The notes under the pieces were generated by a model. It had not been told where the DNA came from and ran no database searches. It saw nothing but the letters and a program-made list of their open reading frames with translations. From DASUZD01 sp036377055 (lineage in GTDB: Bacteria; Actinomycetota; Thermoleophilia; Gaiellales; Gaiellaceae), in contig DASUZD010000339.1 in assembly GCA_036377055.1 (NCBI GenBank), positions 1 to 5,649 on the forward strand: DNA of 5,649 bases. The letters run 5' to 3'. Numbering within the stretch: position 1 is the first letter of the stretch; every line of letters begins with the position of its first letter. Shown piece after piece: positions 1 to 5,649 of the stretch. A program made the position numbers and the translations under genes.

Positions 1-13
1 CCGCGTCAAGCGC

Positions 14-42
14 TTGAACCCAAAAGGGGATCGCGCTTCAAT
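14..42 (+). promoter_or_regulatory. Weak candidate promoter upstream of the operon
   Basis: TTGAAC (14-19) and TTCAAT (37-42) are separated by 17 bases, the usual sigma-70-type spacing. Each matches its consensus at only 4 of 6 positions, and the second lacks the conserved A at position 2 of the -10 box. The same bases form a TTGAA / TTCAA inverted pair with an 18-base gap, which could equally be a chance palindrome or an operator half-site pair. The real promoter may lie outside the window. Confidence 0.2.
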
Positions 43-69
43 CCATGGCGCGGTCCGACGAGCGGCACC

Positions 70-79
70 AGGAGGGGAG
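70..79 (+). promoter_or_regulatory. Strong Shine-Dalgarno that sets the start of the SIR2 gene
   Basis: AGGAGGGGAG lies directly upstream of the ATG at 80, with the AGGAGG core at 70-75 and a spacer of 4 bases. It is the best ribosome binding site in the window. It favours ATG 80 over the in-frame TTG at 14, which would add 22 residues of unconserved, Arg/Gly/Ala-rich sequence and has no comparable site. Confidence 0.75.
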
Positions 80-1069
80 ATGGGGACGACCGAGAGTCCA
101 CCGGCGGCATCTTCCGCATTCCCGGAGGATCTCGACAGGCGGTGTCTTCCGGTCGCCCGCGCCCTCGTCAACGGTTGGGTCGTGCCGTTCCTGGGCTCCG
201 GCGCCAACCTCTGCGGACGCACCGCAGCGTGGAAGAAGCCGGGTAACACGCTGCCGAGCGGTACCGAGCTCGCGCTGTACCTCGCGCGCCAGTCCTTCTA
301 TCCCGGCAAGGACCCGGACAACCTCGTCCGCGTAACGCAGTACCAAGCGACGATGGAGGGCGGCGGGGCGCTGTACACGCTCCTCCGCGACGTCTTCGTC
401 CGCGACTACGGGTCGACCGATCTGCATCGCTTCCTCGCGCGGCTGCCGCGGACGCTCGAGCGATTGTTCGACAAGCCGCGCTACCAGCTCCTCATCACCA
501 CGAACTACGACGACGCGCTCGAGCAGGCGTACCGAGACGCCAGCCAGCCGTTCGACCTCTTCAAGTACATCGCGTGGGGAGAGAACCTCGGAAAGTTCGA
601 GTTCACCCCGGCCGGTGGGAAGCCGGAGCTGATCAAGCACCCCGACACGTGGGTGACGCCGATCCTCGAGGAACGGCCGGCGATCCTGAAGATCCACGGC
701 GCGATCGACCGCGAGCGGTCGGACGGCGACAGCTACGTCATCACCGAGGACCACTACATCGACTTCCTCCTCCGGACGGACGTCCAGGACCTGCTCCCGG
801 CGTCGATCCTCCCGGCGCTCCAGAGGACGCACTTCCTGTTCCTCGGCTACGGGCTCGCGGACTGGAACCTGCGCGTGATCCTCCAGCGGATCTGGCAGCA
901 GCAGAACCACGACTGGAGCTCCTGGGCCGTCCAGCACCAGACGACCCCGCTCGAGCTCAAGTTCTGGACGAAGCGCGGCGTCGACATCCAGGTCGTCGAC
1001 CTCCTCGACTACGTCCATGCGCTGGACGCCGCGCTGGAACAGCTCGCAACCGAGGACGACGAGGAATGA
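80..1069 (+). CDS. SIR2-family (SIR2_2-like) protein, probable NAD+-hydrolysing defence effector
   Basis: A 329-aa soluble protein consisting essentially of one SIR2 Rossmann-type domain. Visible motifs are the NAD-binding VPFLGSGANL (residues 35-44), ITTNYDD (139-145) with the presumed catalytic Asn142, ILKIHG (202-207) with the presumed catalytic His206, and FLGYGLADWN (254-263) near the end of the fold. This pattern belongs to bacterial defence SIR2 proteins, which mostly cleave NAD+ and deplete it during infection, rather than to protein deacetylases: no zinc-binding Cys quartet is seen. There is no signal peptide or membrane segment, and no appended TPR-like or STAND sensor. The tail ends in an acidic stretch (TEDDEE). 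The start is ATG 80 because of the strong SD. The stop overlaps the next start (ATGA at 1066), indicating translational coupling with the STAND-WD40 gene, its likely sensor/regulator. Family assignment is secure; NADase activity and defence role are inferred. Confidence 0.9.
   Translation: MGTTESPPAASSAFPEDLDRRCLPVARALVNGWVVPFLGSGANLCGRTAAWKKPGNTLPSGTELALYLARQSFYPGKDPDNLVRVTQYQATMEGGGALYTLLRDVFVRDYGSTDLHRFLARLPRTLERLFDKPRYQLLITTNYDDALEQAYRDASQPFDLFKYIAWGENLGKFEFTPAGGKPELIKHPDTWVTPILEERPAILKIHGAIDRERSDGDSYVITEDHYIDFLLRTDVQDLLPASILPALQRTHFLFLGYGLADWNLRVILQRIWQQQNHDWSSWAVQHQTTPLELKFWTKRGVDIQVVDLLDYVHALDAALEQLATEDDEE
1052..1065 (+). promoter_or_regulatory. Ribosome binding site within the SIR2 gene end, for the STAND gene
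   Basis: GAGGA at 1052-1056 sits 9 bases before the ATG at 1066, inside the last codons of the SIR2 gene. A second GAGGA at 1061-1065 abuts the start codon and is too close to act as a normal site. With the ATGA stop/start overlap, this supports coupled translation and fixes ATG 1066 as the start. Confidence 0.6.
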
Positions 1070-4000
1070 CCTCGACGGTCGCCCGGACTCCGCGTGCGGC
1101 CGAAGGTCTCGAAGCTCCGTTCAAGGGGCTCACGAACTTCGAGGAGGCCGACTGGGCGATCTTCTTCGGCCGCGATCGCGAGCGGGAGCTGATCGCGCTG
1201 AAGCTGCTCGCGTCGCGCTTCACCGTCGTCTACGGCGAGAGCGGCGTCGGCAAGAGCTCGTTGCTTCGCGCGGGCGTCGTCCACGACCTCCAGAAGCGGG
1301 CGCTGGCGGAGACCTCGGAGCGCCGGCCGAAGGGAAGCCGCCTCGGGCCTCCCTTCATCCCGGTCGTCTTCGACGACTGGAAGGACGACCCGATCCCGCG
1401 GCTCGACGACTCCATCCGCCGCGCGGCCGAGCCGCTCGTCGACGGGCCTCTTCCTGCGCCGTTCGCAGGCGGAAGCCTCGACGAGCTGGTCGAGCACTGG
1501 AACAAGGCCACGGGCGCGACGCTCTTGATCGTCTTCGACCAGTTCGAGGAGTACCTCCTCTACCACGCGGCGGGCATCGAGGCGTTCGACGCGGGGCTCG
1601 CGCGCGCCGTCACGCGCCGGGAGCTGAACGTCCGCTTCCTCGTCTCTATTCGCGAGGACGCGGTCGCCAAGCTCGACCGCTTCGAGCAGCGCATCCCGCG
1701 GCTCCTCGACACGATGATCCGCATCGAGCACCTGGGCGTCGGCGAGGCCGAGAAGGCGATCCGCGGCCCCATCGCCACGTACAACCGCGCCGTCGCGCCC
1801 GACAAGCGCGTCGAGATCGAGGGGAAGCTCGTCAAGGCGGTGCTCGAACAGGTGCAGACTGGCGCGGTCGCGACGAACGGCCGGCGCCCGTCGAACGGAG
1901 ACAGGGCGAGCGGCGGCGGCCGGATCGAGACGACGTTCCTCCAGCTCGTCATGGAGCGCCTCTGGCACGAGGAGGCCGCGGACGGCTGCTACGTGCTCAG
2001 GCTCAAGACGCTGAAAGCCCTCGGCGGCGCCCAGACGATCGTGCTCAAGCACCTCACGGACGCGATGGACGCGCTGACGCCCGACCAGCAGGACGTCGCG
2101 TCGCGGATCTTCCGCGACCTCGTCACGCCGTCGCGCCAGAAGATCGCGCAGCTGCCGTCGGATCTCGCACGAATGCACCGCGGGCTCGACGACGAGCAGG
2201 TGCGCTCGGTGCTCGAGCGGCTCGCGACGGGACGGATCGTGAAGCCCACCTCGCCGCCGCCGGGCGGGACGGAGTCGCGCTTCGAGATCTTCCACGACAA
2301 GCTCGCCGACCCCATCCTGGCGTGGCGATCGGGGCACCTTCAGCGCCGCCACGAGCGCGAGGCGGACGAGCGCGCCCGCCAGGCGCGCCGGCGCGCGAGG
2401 CTCTGGAGGACGGGGGCAGCCGCTGCGCTCGCCGTCGCGGTCGGGTGCGGCGTCCTGCTCGTGCTGACCTTCGAGGCCAAGCGCACCGCGGACGCCGCCA
2501 AGCGCGACGCGCGCTCGCAGAAGCTCGTCGCCCAGTCCGGGGCCGATCTCGCGGTCGATCCGGCCGAGGCGGTCGCGCTCGCCGACCGCGCGCTCGACGT
2601 GAAGGCGACGCCGGAGGCGGAGACGGCGTTTCGACGAGCTGTCGGCCTGTCGCCGCTCAGGGTGGTGATTCACCACGGAGGCGACGTCTCTCACGCCGAG
2701 TACAGCGCCGACGGCAGCCGCGTGCTCGCGGTAGGCGCCGAGGGAACCGCGAGCGTCTCCGACGCGCGCACGGGACGGCGGCTCACGACGATCAAATACG
2801 GGAAGGCGCTCTTGACCGGCGGCTTCAGCAAAGACGGCAAGCGCGTCATGACGGTCGGCGCCGACGACACCGTCCGGTTCTGGAATGCCGACACCGGCGC
2901 TCAGCTCGCGTCGTTCCGGAACCCGCAGGTGAACGGGGCCTGGCTCGACCCGGCCGACGGACGCGCGGTCCTCGCGACTGGATGGGACGGGCGGGTCCGG
3001 ATCTGGCGGCTCGGGTTGCAGCGCCCGCTCGTCGTCGGCCGCCCCACCACGCATCCGCTGCTCCACGCTGCGTTCAGCCCCGACGGAAGCAAGGCCGTCG
3101 TCATCGGAACCGACCCAACGGCCTGGATCCTCGACGCGCGCACAGGGCACGTCCTCCGCGAGTTGAGGGGCCATACCGCCTCGATCAACGCCGCGGCGTG
3201 GAGTCCCAATGGGCGGTTGGTGGCCACGGGCGGCGACGACGCGACGGCGTACGTATGGGATGCGGCATCGGGGAAGCCGGCGATTCCGGCCATCAGCGAG
3301 CCGAACGCGGTCGGCGCGTTGGCATTCAACGCGGACGGCACGAAGCTCGCGACCGCGGCGGGAACGCGCGTGCTCGTGTTCAGCACCAGCTCCGGCAGGC
3401 AGCTCGCCGAGCTTCGCGGCCACAGCGACGTGATCAACGACGTCGAGTTCCGGAAGCAGGGCGAGGTCCTGGTCACTGCCAGCAACGACGGAACCGCACG
3501 CGTCTGGGACTACGCCGAGTTCTCGGAGACGACGCTCCGCACCCTCCTCGGCGACCGGAGCGTCGTCGAGACCGCCGTCTTCAGCCCCGACGGCCGTTCG
3601 GTCCTGACCGGGAGCGCCGACGGCACCGCGCGGATCTGGGACGTCGGCACCGGCCGCGAGCTCTGGCGCCACTTCGGGTGGGTGCTCGACGCGGCCTTCA
3701 GCCCCGACGGGAAATGGATCTTGACGGCAGGCCGCGACTACCAGATCGCCCTCTGGAACGGGCACACGGGGCGCTTTGTCCGGGCGCTGCCCGCACCGCC
3801 TTCGAGCGCCGTCGACTCCATCCGCTTCAGCGCCGACGGGAAGCTCGTCGCGATCGCAGAGTACGGCGGCGTGGTGACGGTTCGCGATACGACGACTTGG
3901 TTGCCGATCGCGCGAATCGACGTCGATCCCGCTCCGGTCGCCGAGGCCGTCTTCAGCCCCGACGGAGCTCGCATCGCGACGGCGTCAGTCGACGGTTGGG

Positions 4001-4620
4001 CGGGGATCTTCGACTCCCGGAGCGGGGAGCGCATCCGCTGGCTGCACGCGAAGAGGAATGAGGCGGCACATCCGCTCGGCAGCGCGACCGGCGTCGCGTG
4101 GAGCTCGGACGGAAGATTCATCGCGACGACGTCCTCCGACTCGACGGTCCATGTGTGGAATCCGCGGTCCGGCAAGCTTCTGCGAACCCTCTGGGGCCAC
4201 GCAGGTCGCGTCGTGAGCCCGGCGTTTCGACCCGGCTCGGACCTGCTCGTCACGGCGGGCGTCGACCGCACCGCGCGCGTCTGGAACGTGGCGACCGCGA
4301 AACAGGTCGCTCTGCTCGCGGACGATCCGCAGGCGCTCTCGACGACGGCCTTCAGCCCGGACGGCCAGCGCGTGGTCACGGGCGACGCGGGCGGAACCGC
4401 GCAGGTGTGGGACTGGCGCCGGGAGCAGCTCCTCGGGACGCTGCCGACGCACTCCGACTACATCAACGCCGTGAGCTTCAGCCCCGACGGGAAGCGAATC
4501 CTCTCCGCCAGCAACGACGCGACCGCGAAGATCTACGGCTGCGAGACATGCGTCTCGCTGACACAGCTCCGCGAGCTCGTCGCTCGCCGCAACCGTGTGC
4601 TCAATGCGGACGGGGGCTAG
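1066..4620 (+). CDS. nSTAND1-type P-loop NTPase with membrane segment and WD40 repeat tail
   Basis: A 1184-aa multidomain switch protein. Residues 18-42 carry the PFKGL...FFGRDRE signature that opens nSTAND1 modules. Walker A is GESGVGKS (57-64). Walker B is LLIVFDQFEE (153-162), with the DQFEE form typical of this family. SIREDAVAKL (194-203) fits the sensor region, and EHLGVGEAEKAIRGPI (221-236) the following helix. A Gly/Arg/Asn-rich linker (about 270-286) precedes a winged-helix-like part ending in FEIFHDKLADPILAWR (406-421). A basic, coiled-coil-prone stretch (425-448) leads to one hydrophobic segment (449-468). About 15 WD40 repeats fill 532-1158, and the protein ends in a CETC motif (1159-1162) plus a short helix. 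STAND proteins use NTP binding and hydrolysis to turn recognition by a repeat domain into oligomerisation and effector activation. Fourteen WD40 repeats would give two seven-bladed propellers, so the count here is slightly long. It overlaps the SIR2 gene by 4 bases and is nearly contiguous with the next gene, so it is probably the sensor/switch for both. Architecture is secure; the trigger is unknown. Confidence 0.93.
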   Translation: MTSTVARTPRAAEGLEAPFKGLTNFEEADWAIFFGRDRERELIALKLLASRFTVVYGESGVGKSSLLRAGVVHDLQKRALAETSERRPKGSRLGPPFIPVVFDDWKDDPIPRLDDSIRRAAEPLVDGPLPAPFAGGSLDELVEHWNKATGATLLIVFDQFEEYLLYHAAGIEAFDAGLARAVTRRELNVRFLVSIREDAVAKLDRFEQRIPRLLDTMIRIEHLGVGEAEKAIRGPIATYNRAVAPDKRVEIEGKLVKAVLEQVQTGAVATNGRRPSNGDRASGGGRIETTFLQLVMERLWHEEAADGCYVLRLKTLKALGGAQTIVLKHLTDAMDALTPDQQDVASRIFRDLVTPSRQKIAQLPSDLARMHRGLDDEQVRSVLERLATGRIVKPTSPPPGGTESRFEIFHDKLADPILAWRSGHLQRRHEREADERARQARRRARLWRTGAAAALAVAVGCGVLLVLTFEAKRTADAAKRDARSQKLVAQSGADLAVDPAEAVALADRALDVKATPEAETAFRRAVGLSPLRVVIHHGGDVSHAEYSADGSRVLAVGAEGTASVSDARTGRRLTTIKYGKALLTGGFSKDGKRVMTVGADDTVRFWNADTGAQLASFRNPQVNGAWLDPADGRAVLATGWDGRVRIWRLGLQRPLVVGRPTTHPLLHAAFSPDGSKAVVIGTDPTAWILDARTGHVLRELRGHTASINAAAWSPNGRLVATGGDDATAYVWDAASGKPAIPAISEPNAVGALAFNADGTKLATAAGTRVLVFSTSSGRQLAELRGHSDVINDVEFRKQGEVLVTASNDGTARVWDYAEFSETTLRTLLGDRSVVETAVFSPDGRSVLTGSADGTARIWDVGTGRELWRHFGWVLDAAFSPDGKWILTAGRDYQIALWNGHTGRFVRALPAPPSSAVDSIRFSADGKLVAIAEYGGVVTVRDTTTWLPIARIDVDPAPVAEAVFSPDGARIATASVDGWAGIFDSRSGERIRWLHAKRNEAAHPLGSATGVAWSSDGRFIATTSSDSTVHVWNPRSGKLLRTLWGHAGRVVSPAFRPGSDLLVTAGVDRTARVWNVATAKQVALLADDPQALSTTAFSPDGQRVVTGDAGGTAQVWDWRREQLLGTLPTHSDYINAVSFSPDGKRILSASNDATAKIYGCETCVSLTQLRELVARRNRVLNADGG
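2410..2469 (+). other. Predicted transmembrane segment between NTPase and WD40 parts
   Basis: Residues 449-468 of the STAND protein form a 20-residue Ala/Val/Leu/Gly stretch without charges. It is preceded by a very basic region (RRARLWR, 442-448, and many Arg before it). By the positive-inside rule the N-terminal NTPase would be cytoplasmic and the propellers would face outward. The flank on the other side is also basic (EAKRTADAAKRDARSQK, 470-486), which weakens that orientation call. No N-terminal signal peptide is seen. Confidence 0.65.
2659..4533 (+). repeat. Array of about 15 WD40 repeats encoded in the STAND gene
   Basis: Read by eye, repeats begin near residues 532, 577, 618, 658, 701, 744, 784, 828, 870, 909, 952, 994, 1043, 1085 and 1127. 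Most contain an F-S-P-D-G-like turn and an R-[VI]-W-[DN]-like strand end. The clearest units are 5, 7, 8 and 13 (for example RGHTASIN at 701-708 and TARVWD at 810-815); units 1, 3, 6 and 10 are degenerate. At the DNA level the 14-mer TTCAGCCCCGACGG recurs exactly at 3073, 3580, 3697, 3952 and 4477, with a one-base variant at 4351. Such propellers usually act as protein-binding platforms. Confidence 0.88.
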
Positions 4621-4621
4621 C

Positions 4622-5649
4622 GTGCGCGGGTTCGCTCAGGTCGAGCACCGGCCCGGCGAGCCGAGGTACATCCTGCTCACGCAGTGCCTCCAGAACGACT
4701 TCTTCCTGAATCCCGACTGCCGCCTCGGGCTGCCGAAGTTCGTCGTGCGGAACATGCTTGTCGGGAAGCAGCACGTCGAAAAGCCAGGCCCGCCCGCGTC
4801 CGGCGAAAACGGGTTCTCGAGGAGCACGCTCATGCACGGGCCGCTCGGGCGCATGCTCGAGGAGACGATCGGCCGGCGTCTGAACGGTCGCGAGCCCAAC
4901 GGGACGCTCCACGTCGTGAACATTCGCGACTGGCACTCGCCGGGACCCTCCTACGACGACGAACGCCGCGTCTACGGCTGCCACTGCGAGGCCGGTTGCT
5001 GGGGCGCGGCATACATCGACGGTCTGACCCCATACCTCGATCCCGGACGCTCACTTGCGGAGGAGAAGGCGCGCTACTTCGCCGCCGGCTCGGTCCGGAT
5101 CTACCACGTCCACTCGGACACGCTTTTCGACTTCAAGCCGCACTCCGAGATCGTCGGGCCGCACAAGTTCGCCTCGTCGCCGCTCGAGGATCTGCTGGAC
5201 GTGATCGTCGAAGGCTCCAGCAGCGAGGTGGTCGAGCTGCACGAGCTCCTGGCCGAGGGGACCGACGCGGAGTCGAAGGCGTTCCACAAGTTTGCGAGAC
5301 GCGTCGTCAGGAGCCGCGAGGCGGAGCGCCCGGAGATCCACCTCGGGGCGATCGGGGTCTACACGGACATCAAGATCAAGACGGTTCTGACCGGCGTCCG
5401 GACGCGCTACGACCTGACCAACGTCGCCGTCTCCGACACGTTCACCTCGAGCGTCACGCTTGACCGCCACCTCGCGGGTCTCGACTACGCGAAGAAGGTC
5501 CTAGGGATCGAGGTCATCCACGGCATCAACGACTTCGTCCGCTTCCTCGGCGGCTCCCAGCGGGTCAAGGACGAGAAGTCGCTCGTCGCGGCCGAGCGCT
5601 ACGCGAGCTACCAGCACTTCTTCCAGGACCAGCAGAACGTGCTCGCGTA
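4622..5649 (+). CDS. Isochorismatase/nicotinamidase-fold protein, probable pseudoenzyme (3' end outside window)
   Basis: Partial gene, 342 complete codons visible; the final codon is cut after TA, so it could be Tyr or a stop. The fold is recognisable from LLTQCLQNDFF (residues 18-28), matching the DxQNDF motif of cysteine hydrolases; from NIRDWHSP (100-107) with YGCHCEAGCWGA (118-129), resembling nicotinamidase metal-site segments (candidate ligands Asp103, His105, His121); and from GVYTDIKIKTVL (245-256), matching GVxTDxCVxxTA. The catalytic Asp position is Cys22 and the nucleophilic Cys position is Lys251, so hydrolase activity is unlikely. Lys182 (HKFASSPLEDLL) may correspond to the third catalytic residue. 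The protein is much longer than the usual 180-220 aa family members, with extra sequence around 185-240 and a tail after about 310. I chose GTG 4622, one base after the STAND stop, with a G-rich stretch (4612-4616) upstream. ATG 4604 (17-base overlap) is an in-frame alternative. A regulatory or ligand-binding partner of the SIR2-STAND pair is inferred from position only. Confidence 0.75.
   Translation, partial: MRGFAQVEHRPGEPRYILLTQCLQNDFFLNPDCRLGLPKFVVRNMLVGKQHVEKPGPPASGENGFSRSTLMHGPLGRMLEETIGRRLNGREPNGTLHVVNIRDWHSPGPSYDDERRVYGCHCEAGCWGAAYIDGLTPYLDPGRSLAEEKARYFAAGSVRIYHVHSDTLFDFKPHSEIVGPHKFASSPLEDLLDVIVEGSSSEVVELHELLAEGTDAESKAFHKFARRVVRSREAERPEIHLGAIGVYTDIKIKTVLTGVRTRYDLTNVAVSDTFTSSVTLDRHLAGLDYAKKVLGIEVIHGINDFVRFLGGSQRVKDEKSLVAAERYASYQHFFQDQQNVLA

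Noticed and set aside
1..17. A stop (TGA, 15-17) that could end an upstream gene.
   Set aside because: Only five codons of that frame are visible, too few to support a gene.
38..1018. A 326-codon open frame on the - strand opposite the SIR2 gene.
   Set aside because: Its composition is Val, Arg, Glu and Asp repeats with no motif; it is a shadow of the SIR2 gene.
574..1065. An upstream in-frame extension of the STAND gene that would make it 164 residues longer.
   Set aside because: The extension overlaps the SIR2 motifs in another frame and reads as Arg/Pro/Ala-rich low-complexity sequence. ATG 1066 has a ribosome binding site and the classical ATGA overlap.
1009..3765. A 918-codon open frame on the - strand opposite the STAND gene.
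   Set aside because: It is rich in Arg, Asp, Glu, Val and Ala with no recognisable domain, as expected for the antisense of a GC-rich gene. The + strand frame carries unmistakable P-loop and WD40 motifs.
4684..5463. A 259-codon + strand open frame in another phase across the third gene.
   Set aside because: It is dominated by Arg and Ala and lacks motifs, whereas the frame beginning at 4622 shows ordered cysteine-hydrolase-fold motifs through to the window edge.
1..5649. CRISPR arrays, tRNA or rRNA genes, insertion sequence ends and intergenic terminators.
   Set aside because: No spaced direct repeats, cloverleaf-like segments, transposase motifs or hairpin-plus-T-run structures were seen. 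The only repeats are the in-gene WD40 units, and the gaps between genes are too short to hold other elements.

Overview
The window is GC-rich and almost wholly coding, with strong G/C at third codon positions (many GTC, CTC, ATC, GAC and CGC codons). All three genes lie on the + strand. Composition and gene families (a novel-STAND NTPase with a WD40 tail ending in a CxxC motif) suggest a high-GC bacterium, most likely an actinomycete-type lineage and possibly Thermoleophilia-like. This is a judgement of style; no marker gene is present to prove it.

Layout: 1-79 is a short leader with a strong Shine-Dalgarno. 80-1069 encodes a stand-alone SIR2-family protein (329 aa) with the NAD-binding and catalytic motifs of bacterial defence-type SIR2 NADases. 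1066-4620 overlaps it by 4 bases (ATGA) and encodes a 1184-aa nSTAND1-type P-loop NTPase, followed by a winged-helix-like region, one predicted membrane segment and about 15 WD40 repeats. From about 4622 to the window edge runs a third, incomplete gene whose product has the isochorismatase/nicotinamidase (cysteine hydrolase) fold. Its catalytic Asp and Cys positions appear to be Cys and Lys, while the putative metal ligands remain.

The genes are packed at -4 and +1 bases with no terminator between them, so they are very probably one translationally coupled operon. The inferred logic is a NTP-dependent conflict (anti-phage or self/non-self) module: the WD40 propellers sense a trigger, the STAND NTPase switches state on NTP binding, and the SIR2 protein consumes NAD+ as the toxic effector. 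The third protein, an apparent pseudoenzyme related to nicotinamidases, could be a ligand-binding or regulatory subunit, possibly tied to NAD breakdown products. SIR2 and STAND proteins are established parts of bacterial immunity. The three-part arrangement with a catalytically dead cysteine-hydrolase fold is the part I consider potentially undescribed, and I could not search databases.
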